NCBI GenBank assembly: GCA_000499405.2
Contig: HG738137.1
Coordinates: forward strand, 19,244,603-19,308,602
Source: Onchocerca volvulus
Taxonomy: Eukaryota; Nematoda; Chromadorea; Rhabditida; Onchocercidae
Direction of reading: 5' to 3'
DNA length: 64,000 bases
Every line of letters starts with the position of its first letter. Position 1 is the stretch's first letter. The notes beneath the pieces were generated by a model. It was not told the origin of the DNA. It saw nothing but the letters and a program-made list of their open reading frames with translations, and made no database searches. Of this stretch, positions 26,101 through 38,838 are shown one piece after another. A program made the position numbers and the translations under genes.

Positions 26101-28014
26101 TATAATCAAGCAAAATTAAGAAAACACCGGGGTAAAACCAAAAAAAAGAGGTCAAAATATATAAAGTAAATGATTAAAAAATTGTGATAAAAAGTGATCT
26201 TTTAAAGAGAAACAGAAAATAAAAAAAGCTTACTTATGAGGGATGAACTTAATTTTGGATTCATTTCTTTTGGAAAGCCAAAATTTGTCTAATTCTTTAC
26301 GAAAAGCCAAATAAGCTTTCTCTTTTTCAGGCGAACTCTCGAAATGAATATACCAATGAACTGTGAGCACTTTTGCGCTACTTATTTCACGCTTTCGACC
26401 TGTTACATTAACTCCATAAATTACCTAAAATAAATTTGAAGCTTTCTGTAGAACTCAAAAATTCACTGAGAAGCAGCATGATGGATGAAGTATCGTAACT
26501 CTCACATACCTGACCAATATCCTTGGGTCGGTTAAACAAATACATTACTGGATATGAAAGTTGCAAATTAGGGTTGGAATTAGCTTTGCCATCTTGGAAG
26601 AGTACTTCTGCTTGCTTCAGCCAAACATTCAATTCATTCGAACATTTCTGAATTGAAGGATGAATGCATAAAGTAGTATTTTGTTCCATTCTTTTAAAAT
26701 AAGTACTTGAAGACAGCAGTGATTGAATAGCATCAGAGAGATGGTAGAAGTCGTAAATTTGCAAATTTTCAATAAGAATGCCAGTGAGCAATCAATTTAC
26801 TTCATCTTCTGGATCTTTCTGACAGAAATCCTCAAATCGATAGATTTCGCCATTATATTCAACGGTGGTGTTCATAATTTCATTAGTATAACGATATAAT
26901 CTGCGTAGTGTGCGTGATTCCAATAGATTAGCATTTTCCTCATGTATTGCATAAAATCGGATAACATCTATGCGAACAGGGTCTAGAATTTCAGAAATTG
27001 AAACATTACATTCATACCGAGATCAAGGAAGCATAGTTGACTAATCCCGATGATAATCTGAGGACAAGTTTTGATATTTTGCAAACTTGAAGAGAAGAAA
27101 TGCTCAGATTTTTATGTTTATAATAAATAGCTAATAACTAAAAACAAAGTGCAAATAGTTCGCAATGTTGTGCTTTTATTTTTTTGCAATATTGAGCAAC
27201 AACAAAAGGGAAAGTAGGAAAAAAGTTTGAGATCGATTTTTTATGGTTTAATCCTAAATCGACTTTTTTTCCTTAATTTTGATTGGAAATGCACATGATT
27301 ATTAGCAATGTTTTTGTAGATCGTACGAGGTTTGGAAACAAATTGCATTTTGAAAAAATAACCAACCGTTAAGAATGTCAATTTGTCGTTTAATTCGATT
27401 AGTATGCGTACGATATGATAAACCCAGCGGCATTTTGTTAAAAATTGTTGATCTGAATGTTTGCAAGAAATTTCTACGACTGTCATCAAATTTTCAAAAC
27501 AGAAAAAGTATGAAAACTAGTAAAAAACAAGTTATTTTTAAGATCAAGTTTTCTAAGGCATTTATAAAAAAAAAAAAAAAAAAAAAAACAATAGAGAAAT
27601 GGACTGGTCATTTATACATTTTACTAAGGTTTTGCTTTGAATTTATAAAATTTTCAACCATTTTTGTTACTTTTTTAATTTAACATATTTTATTTGATCT
27701 GTTTTTCTTCCTGAAAATTCCACGAAGAAAATTTTCATCTATGATATTTTCATTATTTTTAAGACAAAAGAAGAATCAGCGAATTAAGAAAACCTTTCGA
27801 ATTCTTGTCGTACTGGGGCATCCAGTGGAACAAACAATTTGTAAAGATCCAAATTGATTTTTATGGATGGTAATCCCGTTGTACAAATTACCGTCAATAG
27901 CAGTGAACCAATCAGGAATCGCTCCGGATAGCGGCCTACTAACAAGCCATGATAATAGAAACTTTTGATAAATAGACTTTCAAATCTTTCGTTGAAACTC
28001 TCTAACTGTTTCAT
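20136..28014 (-). CDS. Patched-related (PTR/PTCHD) transmembrane protein
   Basis: Fifteen exons, 5' to 3': 28014-27794, 27479-27367, 26982-26801, 26647-26510, 26424-26234, 25827-25705, 24268-24132, 24034-23894, 23244-23015, 22726-22531, 22117-21845, 21579-21476, 21169-20987, 20774-20580, 20390-20136. They sum to 893 residues, normal for PTR proteins. Visible: a first helix after FLIGSLLLTV; a large ectodomain with YRFEDFC and LSYPVMYLFNRP; a sterol-sensing-type block (SKPMEGYLAVISVILSL, VPFLILAVGVDDAFLMLG); a second half with SPRKYIRDDSPIQPF; and a final helix bundle with GLAVDFSIHICYRYH. The ATG follows a TTTCAG, a possible trans-splice site. The weakest joint is exon 9 to 10 (GTGAGC donor; acceptor TTTAGAG rather than TTTAG). 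Nematode PTRs act in membrane trafficking and moulting; the exact role here is unknown. Confidence 0.9.
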
Positions 28015-31000
28015 ACCCTGAAATTTCATTTAAAATATTGCCATAGCAAAATGACTCAACCATTGCGAATATTTATTATCGAGATACTGCTCGATGCAGA
28101 CAAATCATATTTTAATAAAAATTTTAAATTTTCGATAAAAACAAATTTTTATATATCACTTTTGCTAAAGAAATTATATGAAGTCTTCTGCTCGCATAAA
28201 TAATCAATCAAATTGTAAGCTGTATTATTTTCAGGATAGTGCTCTAAATAACGGGAAAAAGGAGGACAACAGATGAAGATGTAACCTTGTCGAGAATCAA
28301 AATTTGAAAAAGAGAAGATTTACTGGGGATAATCAGTTTCGATATCTTCAAATGATAATAATGACGGTGTCGAAGGAAATAATAGTGGTAAGTAATTGTA
28401 GTTGTTAGAGAATGCCAGTAAAATGCCGGTTCGCTCGATCACCTGGTGGATTGGTAATAGTGAAGCGTTGAAAAAGAGGATAGAATATATTGACGACTTT
28501 CTTAAGTTGATTTCAAAAATTTCGTTCCTTTCGGATTGTCACACCCTTTCGCAATTGTTCCAGTCGATATTAAAAATTTCGTTCTTTCAAGATTTTCACC
28601 CTCTTTCAATTCCTTCATTCTTTCCTATCTCTCTTAATTGCTCTTCACCGATCTGGTATTTCCGAATCCTGTAATTCTTTCATCAATCCTTTTGTTGAAG
28701 TTACAACATTCACTACGACATTTCTCTAAGAATACATGATTGGAGTCAAAGTGATGTCCACCAATGGAATTGAAGAAGGAAACGATTGGTTGTGTCAGAA
28801 GGTAGAATGGATTTGTAGCTCGTTTATGCAGCATTTTGATCAAAATCATTCCCCTTCATTGATTCTGGCTCAATTCATCATTGTTCATGAATGTTTATGC
28901 CAATGACTAGGAGAAGAGGACTGAGACAATTACTGCCACGAAATGAAGGCTTTGATTCTGTGAAGGAAATTGGAATCCATAAAACGTAGAATTAATCATA
29001 TATTATTTATATAGCAAAATATTTGACGTTTGATAGTTATAGAATTAAATGTGATAGCCACAAATTGAAAGAACTGAATGTGTCAGAAATGCATATTTGA
29101 CAGATAAAACGCAAAATGGATCAATCTGTTTGTGTAGAAATAATTTTTGAAAATTTTCCATTTTATTGGCGCCTCTCTATTTTAATATGATCATTTCAGT
29201 TTTTCCAAAAGTTATTTGATGGTTCTTTTTTTTGACAATTTGATTTTTTTTTTTTTTTTATACCTTTTTCCTTATGGCGCCATAAACTATTTGAAATCTT
29301 GTAAACAATTGATATTTGAATTTGTTCTATTTAAAAATTTTGAAATCTTGTAAATAACTGAGATCATCACTGTTGCCTTGTTTTCTGGTTTCTATTTTTT
29401 TTCTGGATAATAATTTCTGCAAAAATAAAGTTATTCCAATATTATTGAGTTTAGTTCACTTCTTAATTGAATATTTTGCAAAAAGTTAATCCTAGAAAAA
29501 TCAGAAAACTAGGCAGTAGTAATGATTGAATTAAACTTGTTCACTTTCGTTATTTCAATATCTAAAAATTGTCTAAAAGAATTAGGTAAAAAATGTCTCA
29601 TTTTTTTATCACGGAGCATTTTCTGTTGGTTGCATTTATTCATTTTATCATTCAAATTATTAGCAGGAAAGAGAAGATTTTTGAAAACATTTATTGCATT
29701 GTTTGTATCATTGTTATCAGATTCCCAAACCGAAGATCTAATTTACGATGCTGAACTGTATTCTGTAGATTAAGTGCTGTGATAAACTAAAAGTTTTTTT
29801 TTTTTTTTTTTTAAATCCAAAGTTCGAGAAAAATTATCGAAATTTTTAAAATATTTTAAAATACTTTTAGAAAATAGTGATACGAAAAAAATTTAAAAAA
29901 AAACTTTTGTAAAATATTAATACGTACCCAAAGTTATTCAGATCGCTCAAAAGAAATGGTATTTCGGCAATTTTCCTTTTTCTTTCTTTCAAAATCACTA
30001 TTCTTAATTTGTAAAGGTATGTAATTATTCTACTATTAAATTACTTCCACTAAAATCACATCAAATGCCAGCAGCTGTCAACAGATTTTGACGGATAATT
30101 ACTTCTATGCCGGATAACCGGATGCATGCAATGATATATAGAATTGTGTTATTATAAGCCTTTCTCCTGCTGTAACTTTTAACAATTTCTCGTTAAGCAA
30201 TAAAAACATGAAATTAAAGAAAAAAATGAGATATCACCTCATTTTATCAATTTTTTTTTATGACTTAGGTTGAATCAGTTCGAATGATTGCGCATAAATA
30301 TTGTTATGCATCTTTGGTGTTGAGAAACCTTTTTAGGAAAAAGAACATCCGTTATAGAAGAGTTCTCAAGTTTCTTGATTGATCGCAACAATGATTAGCA
30401 TTTGATAGGTTTTCATTTTTTATATGGATGTCAGTAAAGCCGAAATATTTTGTATAAATATGATGAAATAATTAACGTATTTATATAATGGAAATTTGTT
30501 TTATTTCCCAGTCAAATAAATCAAGTAATTGTTAGTGTCTTCTACCATGAATTTTTCTAATTTCATAGTTTCCCTTGTTGTTTTTTCCTTAATTTTCAAC
30601 CACAAAAGAAGAACAAATGCCAAGTTTCATCAATATAATACATCTTATAAAATTAATTTACGTTTAATTTCGATTATCCATGTCTTGGCACATTGATCTT
30701 CGTTCTCTTATTCCATTAACAGAGCTCACATGGATTGTAAAATATGTCAATTGTCTGAAATGTTGTAAGGGTTAATGCTTGTGTGCATTGTTTGATGGGT
30801 TGTAAAATAAGCAAATTTCTTGGCCTTCAGATGTGCTTTGTTCACATTGCTGCTATCTTTGTTCGTGATTACCAAGCTTAACTTTCATAGTGAAAAATCG
30901 AAGACTCATTCATATTTGTTCAAATTTTCCAGTCTTGAAACTACCTAATATCTCCACTATAAAAAGTATGTTATCGACCATAAAGTATCTTCTGGATCTA

Positions 31001-32332
31001 TGCAACTCTTCAGTTCGATTTACTCTGCAATTCCTCCTTCTAATATTATTATTATTATTATTTCTATTTCACTGCTAGTATATTAGCCTATTATTATATT
31101 TAAATATCAGTGTATTTTCCAAATCCAGTCGATCAATAAAACTTTCTTATAACAAATATTTTCACAATGGAGAAATGATTTAGAAGAAGCGGGAAAACAT
31201 AGCTAGAAGAATTGATTTCTCCCTCATTTTTTATATTTCCATGGTAATTCATTGTTATTAGAAGATGAAATAATGCAACTCACAACTAAATGAGGAAAGT
31301 GAGTAATAAAATAGTACAGTAAAAATTACCAAATTCCAGCGGAAGTATGGATGCATATTGAATGTAATGATGCATAAAATCTCTGAAAATATTAGTAATG
31401 TCAATCCACAAACCTTTTCTTTTAACGAAATTTCGAATCACTCTGATAGCAATTCCAAATGCTCACAGAATGTTTTAAATCTTTCCTGAATTAACATTCA
31501 TGCTTGATCCTTGATCCTTAAGAGTTTGAAGCATAAAGCATATAATGCCAAATCTTTTCTTCTCCAAGCAATGCTTGAAAATAATAACATATCCAAGTTT
31601 TATCTTAGTAGTTTATATTAATAATTGGTCGGAGCTAGCACGATAATACAATCTTACTTCTTATTTTCAATTTTCTATAATGAATTGCTGAATAATTTAT
31701 TTAATTGAACTGAGTTATCGAAATATCTCAATCTCTAGTCCACTCTTTTTTAGAGCATTCACTGCAGTTTAAAAATATTGAAATCACTGAATTTTATGGG
31801 AGGATTTTGTTAGTTTCAGATCCAGTAACTGATTTCGAATGATAGAAATGCATTAATTTAAAGTCGAAATTTTTGTCTAGTAGCTCATCATTTTTCTTTA
31901 TATAAATTTATTTATTCCTTATCGCTTGCGAATGTTTATTAGAAATTGTTAATGAAATAGTGAATTTCCTAGCATGCGAATGTTTTGTTTAGAAAGGAAC
32001 CTCAAAATTGAAATTAAAAAGATTCATATTCCAATCTGTAGTACAATTCGAAAATTAAATTAATGAATCCTTTGAACAATTAAACTTCCCGAATTTTTTG
32101 AATAATTGAACTTATGATCACAAATTTAATTCCAAAAATTTATTGCAAAACTATGTATCAAATATTGTTCATGAATTTAAGTTATTGCAAAATTAATCGA
32201 TTGTATCACCGGAATGCGTTTTTTGAAATTTTTATAGAATATGACGGGAAAAATAGTCATTATTTAATTATTATATCACTTTTTTTTTTTTGCTGCATCG
32301 TATTTTACATGGAAGAAATGAAATCTTAAATT
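28015..32332. other. Intergenic between the PTR and SOAT genes
   Basis: About 4.3 kb upstream of the PTR start and downstream of the SOAT stop. AT-rich with T- and A-runs (29243-29260, 29794-29812) and an (ATT)n run near 31042-31060. One short degenerate tandem repeat is listed separately. No gene supported. Confidence 0.5.
28516..28616. repeat. Degenerate tandem repeat of about 57 bp, two copies
   Basis: aaaaatttcgttcctttcgg at 28516 recurs as aaaaatttcgttctttcaag at 28573, and the following CACCCTCTTTC-type sequence also recurs. Intergenic. Confidence 0.5.
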
Positions 32333-35300
32333 CTATTTATTTTTAAACCACGTATCATTTAACTCTCGACAAAACCAATGTCGAGGTAAGAAAAAATCGA
32401 GCATGGAATTCTTGAAATATGGAGCACACTGCTGCCTAGCATACCATTCCTGACTATACAAGGATACAAACATTCCAGTACCAATTAACAGATTAGTGTA
32501 CATCACTATATTCCATGTTCTCTTGCAAGTGATAAATTGTGATATGAAGTAGAAAATTCCTGCAAACTTATTTGATTGAGGCAGATGAAATGAAGAAATG
32601 CCTTCCTTCCTTCCCATCTAACATCCTTTCAAATTGATGGTCAACAATACCAGGAACTTTTTGATGTTTTTATATGTTTTGCTGATAATTCTCATCCAGG
32701 AACTTAACAAATAAAACAGTAATTTATTTCTAACTTCCTGGTATGAGTCATTCTTATGATTATTATGAAAGCAGCTGATATTCCTGTCTTCTTCTGAAAC
32801 AGGATGGATCAACAGATTCTTTCATTTTTCATTTCCTGAATTTTCAAAGATATTGGCCAATTACCTCCGAAAATGAAATACAAGGTAAATATGACGGGAT
32901 AGAACATTCTCAAAGCCATTCCAAACCAATACTCGTGGAAAAATGACGAAAGGAAAAATACCATTGTTTGAGCAGCGAAACGTCCTTTCTTTCCTCCAGC
33001 TAGCTGTAAAATGAATCGATTAAAATTTAAAATTTAAGAATGGTATTATGTAACTCTATTTCTGCATCATGCAGTACTGATTGCTATTTTCGAAATTGAG
33101 TTTCTGGCTTTTTCATTTTTAAATTTGTAACTCACTTGTGAAATATCTTTGTAGATATAAAAATAAAGCCAATCATATACCACCAAATTCCAAAAGCGAT
33201 AATATTCAGCCATCGATTTCGAATTCCACCAATTCTAAAAATGATATATTGAAGTAGATATTACATCTATTTGAAACAACTGGTCAAGAGTGAGGAATGA
33301 AAATTTGTACAATCAATATCGATGCTTTATTAGCTTCTCAGCAAATCGTCAAAATTCTTTTCTTAATAAAAATCTTCTACTGCTTAAAAGCAAATTTACT
33401 GATTCTTTCCATTCTCGGGAGTGACAAAAGATTATTTTGCTTAAGTTTGACGTTATACACATGGATGAGAATGTAAATAAACTTGCAAAGTGCTCAGTAC
33501 CAGATAAAACTGTCGATCGGAATATCGCAGTATTTCTGCCATCATATTTAGCCAGCAATGCAACAGACCGTAGAAGAGTAGTAGTAAACAGGATGCGCCA
33601 GCTATTATCGAGACGAATATGTCACTTATTATTGCTGGAAGCTGTAATGTCGTCAAATTTCCCTTCTCAAATCGAGGCAATATCATCTGAAATTCAGAGA
33701 TTTCGATGGAAATCCCAATTGAAATACTTCTTGGAAATGGATCTCTATAGTCGATAAACTGGAAAGTTGGAGAAACAAACTCACTTGTATGAAAATAAGA
33801 TCAGTGCAATAGATTACAAGAATAATTTCGAGTGCATAATTCTTTACAATTTGCCAGTTGCAACTTGGATTTCTAAATTAGTCAAATGCAAATCAAAGAT
33901 ACTCTTTGAAATTTACTGAAAGTGTAGGATGTTTGAGGAAAATCGAAAAACAGACGACAAAAAGAGAAACCTGGGATAAAATTGACGGAAGACTAGCGAG
34001 GGACAGAAAAAGAAGTAAACATATTGTTCAAGTGTTGGAAATTTTTCTAGAATTTCGTCATGCTGAAAATTTATTTATCTTTTTACAGTTGGACATTAAT
34101 GAGTAAAAAATGCTGCAGTATATTTTGCGAATATTTGACAAAAGAATCAGTCAACAAGCACAGTTTCAAAAACTGAATAATTTTTGAAGATTATCAAGAA
34201 ATTACATAGTATAATCAGCATGCCAATAAATTAATCTAATATTGTTATTGGAGATAATTCGTAAAGTTTTAATTGATTCTGTCCAAAATTAAGTAAAATT
34301 TAATAAATACCTTGAGATCATTAGTTTTACCAGCTTTAATTTTCAAACGAACTGCCAATGAGTATACTTCACGTATGAAAGAATGGATTTTCATTGAAAT
34401 GCGTGTCTGAAATCAAATTCGTATTTTATTTGTTTTTCTTTTAATCACATTTTTTGCCCTTCCATTAAAAAAAATTCTGTCACATAATGTTGGGACTGTC
34501 GCGACAGCATTTGATGATACCAGAGGTCACCCACCTTCTCGCAACTATTTCTGAATATATCCACTGTATCTATATAATATCACCAAAATCAATTCTTACA
34601 CTTTCACAGGTTACAATAAAGGTGCAGGCGCATTCCAACTGCATCTTTAGTGTGAATCGGAAAGAGCAATAAAAAAAGCCCAATAGATATAAAATATACA
34701 GTGAAAGTAAAACAATGAAGTCTTTCTGAGGTTCCTGAAATATAAAGGATAATGATCAATTATTTCATCAAAAGACATCAGCTTAAAAAATGGAGATATT
34801 TATTGATTTCTAGTTTTAAATTTAATTCAACCGCTTTAAATTCACTTAAATCAAAGCGATCTTTCGATTTCTTGCGTATTTCAAATGACTTACCGATTTA
34901 CATGGTATTTTGCTCCAGAATAGTAAGATATAATAAATAATTAGCGTACTTCCTGCCAACAAACTCCAGAAAATTAGAGTTATCGGCAATTTCTTAAAAT
35001 TCCATTTCACCAGCCATAAATGATGCACTGGACTAGAAGTAAAATGACTTTTGTGGCTTTCTAATCAACAATGGCGTCTTCGTATGCAAAATTGATATAT
35101 TTTATAAGATGTGATACGATATAGTATTCTTCATGCATTTTTCAACAATTTGTATATAATCAAACATTCTTGTGAAGCAATAAATTGAACGTACAGATTT
35201 TGAATTGACGATAAGTTACATAATAACTTACTTCCCGTAATATACACTGTCTTCAAAGATTGTCTTTAAGAATAGTAAGAAAAAGACCGCACAGAAGAAA

Positions 35301-35642
35301 TTCTTCAAAAAAGATAAATCTGTTTGCGTCAAAAGTGTTCTAAAAATTCAGAATGAAAGGAAAGTTACTCAGCTTTAAAAACAAACAGACAATTTGAGCA
35401 CAGCTTCTTCAAATGGTTTTAAGACGAAAGCAACCAGTAAGTTGATGTAAATATTAATAACTTCAACGAAAATTGAGACAAAATTCGCCTTTAATTCAAA
35501 ATCGTTGATAGATTTTTGAAAGATTTATTTTAATAAAAATTATAAGAAAATTTTACGTTAGCAAGGATGGACGCTCCTGAAATTCCTTCATTTTAAATTG
35601 TTTATTTGTCTGCTTTTTCTTCTCTTCCATTCCAAATGACAT
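32333..35642 (-). CDS. Sterol O-acyltransferase (ACAT/SOAT-type MBOAT)
   Basis: Eleven exons: 35642-35557, 35339-35232, 35032-34894, 34734-34600, 34406-34311, 34062-33971, 33872-33785, 33686-33501, 33234-33136, 33003-32865, 32559-32333; 464 residues with all phases matching. It is a multi-pass ER enzyme that esterifies sterols with fatty acyl-CoA. Family marks in order: RPSLLTTLL near the N-terminus; [31 protein letters not shown] and [33 protein letters not shown] (the FYxDWWN motif with Asn for Asp); [18 protein letters not shown] with the catalytic His; [13 protein letters not shown] at the C-terminus. DGAT1 is the nearest alternative, but SQEWYARQ and MKIHSFIRE favour SOAT. An alternative acceptor at 33758 would add 24 residues in frame to exon 8. 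Confidence 0.92.
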
Positions 35643-36524
35643 CTTTTTGTGATTTTCCTAAACCAATTAATAATATTTTAGTAAAAAAGAATTTTTAATA
35701 AGTAAGTAAAACGAAAAAATCAAACATCAAATTACAACAATGGTAAATAGCAATTCAGGAAGCTCACAAGAAAACATCTCGTGGCAATTCTCATGACGCA
35801 ATAGGCACAAACAAGGGAACATTAAATAGGTCAAATGGGGATACCAAACAGGATGGAGCAGAAACAAATGGAGCAGAAAGGATCGTCCTCTACTTCATAG
35901 TTGCTGAGCAACGATGTAAAATGAAAGTAATTCGAGAATAATCATTTTCCAGTAAAGAATCATTAAATCCTTGAATTCGAAATCCATTTCCTTGTGATAA
36001 CTTATGTGGTTTGGTGAAAGAACTTAATGGAAAGTTACTTGTTAGGGATTGCAACGTAATACAGATGATTTGCTGTGTAATGTTATTGATATGATGAATT
36101 TCTGTTTGCTGCAATTACGGTATACAATGAATTGATAAATATCGATAATACAACAGCCAATTTTGATTGCTTTTTGATAATAAGGAAGTTATCTACAAAG
36201 TATGGATATTGGAAATTGATAAAGTTTGATGAAGTTTGGAAAGTGCCACTCGAATACCCATCAAAGCAAACGATTGAACAAATGAACGAATGAATCTTTT
36301 CAAATAAGAATTTATAGCGAAACTGTTTATTCCATATCACCATAGCAATACACAATTTACAATGTGTTAATTATAGCATAAAGGTCAAAAGTTCACAAAT
36401 AAAAAATATTTCTATAATACAAAGATTTTGATTATTTCATCATATCTATATTTCAAAAATATTTCGGTTTTTCCGACATTCCTAACTGAACAAGATGAAT
36501 TCTTTCAGGATGAAGAATTTGGAT
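35643..36524. other. Intergenic upstream of the SOAT gene
   Basis: Probably contains the SOAT promoter. A stretch near 36061-36090 (agatgatttgctgtgtaatg) resembles 37173-37195 and may be an outlying part of the duplication to the right. Nothing else supported. Confidence 0.4.
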
Positions 36525-36742
36525 GCTGTAGCACAATTAACTTACTTGTATCTGTCGTTTTGTGGCACTTCTTGTTCGATTTTCAGCGTTGATTTCTCGA
36601 ACGTTGGTGATTGAATTCTTAAGTTTTTTTTCGTCATTAACTTCTCTGGATCCACTTGCGGACAACTTCTTCAATTAATTTTGAATGTAGTTGATCTCAA
36701 ATTGTTCGTAACTTTTCCTGGATCAATTTCGGGTAAATTTTT
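36525..36742 (-). repeat. Copy A of a diverged duplicated segment
   Basis: Aligns with 37309-37553 over about 210-240 bp. The anchors are a 26-base identical run at 36665-36690 (37477-37502 in copy B) and the start, gctgtagcacaattaacttac here against gctataacaaaattaacttgc there. Relative to copy B the minus-strand frame is shifted and stopped, so as a gene copy it is broken. A 90-codon Ser/Lys-rich minus frame (about 36982-36697) overlaps it in another phase, without a start codon. Confidence 0.6.
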
Positions 36743-37308
36743 TCTCGAAAATTGATTCTGATCGCAGGACTACTCTTTGAATCTTTTTTGAGAGTTTTTT
36801 GAGAGTTCTGTTCGTCTGATTCTTCTGCTTTACATTGAATTTTGATTTCTGTCACTTGAATCTTCCGTTTGTTGTTAGAGATCCAATCAATTATGACTGC
36901 TTGGTTCGAATATACCAGCGTCGAGCTGGAGGAATTTGACTTTTCCCTTGATGATTCGTAATTTGATTTGGTATTGTTGTTTTAATTTTTTTCGCGGGAA
37001 TTTCCGATTTGTAGTGTTAGATTGAATTCTTTAATTCCGTTGAGAAGTTTTAGGATTTTCTATTTCGCTGGTTAGGCTCCTTTAATCAGACTTGCAAACA
37101 TATCTCATCTCAGCCAGAAATTCGTTGTCGTAAAATAATCTGTGAAAGGTTGTTTGTTGGGATTGGAACTGAATGCAGAAGATTTGTTGTGTAATGAAAT
37201 CCTTGATACTTCTTCGTTTCTCTGGACCAATTCTGCTAAGAATTCGAAGTTTGGTTACATTCCAACATCTGATTAAATAAAGTGGATTCTTTTAGTGTGA
37301 AAAATTTA

Positions 37309-37553
37309 GCTGCTATAACAAAATTAACTTGCTTGAATTCATCTTATGAGAGCACTTTTCTTCGTAGAGCGCGAGGTTTTTCTTGTTCGAATTTCGCATT
37401 AGTTTCCCGAACTTTGTTGACTGAATTCTTCGAGCTGTCATGGTCTTGAACTTCTCCTGGATTCATTTCCAGGTAAACTTCTTCAATTAATTTTGAATGT
37501 AGATAATTACGGATTGTTTCATTGATAACTTCGTCTGGATCTATTTCTTTCAA
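37309..37553 (-). CDS. Copy B of the duplicated segment, with an open coding-like frame
   Basis: The minus frame 37553-37344 encodes a charged, hydrophilic 69-residue peptide (EIDPDEVINETIRNYLHSKL... to ALRRKVLS and TAA). It has no ATG; it could be the last exon of an unrecognised gene entered through an AG near 37556. Its residue make-up is protein-like, but no domain is recognisable. Copy A, 0.8 kb downstream on the same strand, is frameshifted. Confidence 0.4.
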
Positions 37554-38838
37554 ATTATAGAAGTATGATGTGATATGTCATCAAGCTCTTTATAGAAATA
37601 TAATATTTCGAGCTAAATTAGATTGTCTATGATTTAAAAGCATTCAGTATTCATTACTTACTAGCAATTTAAAGCACACGAATAAGATTGATGGTTAATT
37701 TTCAGAACAGAATCGTCTGCACAGTGCTTATCTATGATCATCCGTCGTCATATTGGCGAAACATCTTGTGTGTCGTCACTTTACGACGAAGTGAATCTTT
37801 GCTTGAGGATTTGATATGTTCGTAAGTTCACTGATCTTTCTCCGCTTAAATGTAGATGTGGAATTTCTGAAAAAAATTGTAAGAAAAATAAGATACGAAT
37901 AAAAAAATATGTAGTTTGCAGAAATATATGCAAATAATGAAAATGAAATTATCTGATAAAAGTTTAAAAGAAGTATTTAAAGATTTTTCATTAAGTTCTT
38001 TAATATCGAGGCTATAGGGTGGCTGCAATTATTTTCAATTCTCATTATTTCCTGCGGTTGTAATAATTTCTCGATTTTTGCAGGGAATATTTCAACAGAT
38101 GATTTATGAATGTTTGCAATCATTCTTTAATTATCAAGTTTCTATCTTATCTGTTTCCAAAGGCTGAAATTAATCTTATTCTTGATGTAGGAATAGAAAG
38201 TTTCATTTTCATAAATGATTCAAATCGATGACATTTGTTCCAGAGCATAGAGAACAAATCAGAACATGGAATCAATACTTTTATTACCAGTTATCATCAA
38301 AATTGCATCTATTTGTTTGCAAACTTGCATTTTTATTGGAATAACTGTGTTGCTGACCATTACATGCCGCAAAAAAGACTCTTTTGATGAAGAAAATGAA
38401 GATGTGAGATGATCGAATCGTTTCAAATCTCTCCACTTTTTGCAAATTATTTCTAATCGTCAATTTGTGCTTAATTTGTACGAAGCAGAAAATCATCTTG
38501 CATTTTTCATACAATCGATCATTCTACATTTGAAGTGATAGTACAATCTTAATTACAATCATTTGTATAAGAGTTAGTGTGTAGATTGCATTGTACGTAA
38601 ATTGTATTGGTATTAATCGTAGCTTTAATTTTTGGCTTATCGCTTCAAATTTAAAATGAATTTAGCAGCAAAAGGAAAGGAAAAAACTTAACATAATTAA
38701 TTTTTTTCTATATATGACATTTCAAATTGTTTTCAAAAACACTCTTTAATCAGATCTCAAATTTAATGTAATATATGAACGCGACTTACTCTCTTGCAAA
38801 GGATAAACTTCAGTTTGTAGGAAGCCTTAAAACCCCAA
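37554..38838. other. Intergenic
   Basis: AT-rich, no supported gene or RNA. A CTTCAG acceptor at 38805-38812 is a possible trans-splice site for the small gene that follows. Confidence 0.4.

Noticed and set aside
26648..26800. Apparent in-frame TGA and long open frame after PTR exon 3, suggesting a broken gene
   Set aside because: An in-phase TTCAATTCAG acceptor at 26648 removes it as a 153-bp intron and restores the family pattern, so the gene is intact.
27375..27683. 102-codon plus-strand frame with a poly-Lys run
   Set aside because: Antisense to PTR exon 2 and then an A19 tract; not protein-like.
33437..33757. 106-codon plus-strand frame
   Set aside because: Antisense shadow of SOAT exon 8.
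36083..36355. 90-codon minus-strand frame, Phe/Ile/Ser-rich
   Set aside because: No splice context, composition expected from AT-rich sequence, not part of the duplicated segments.
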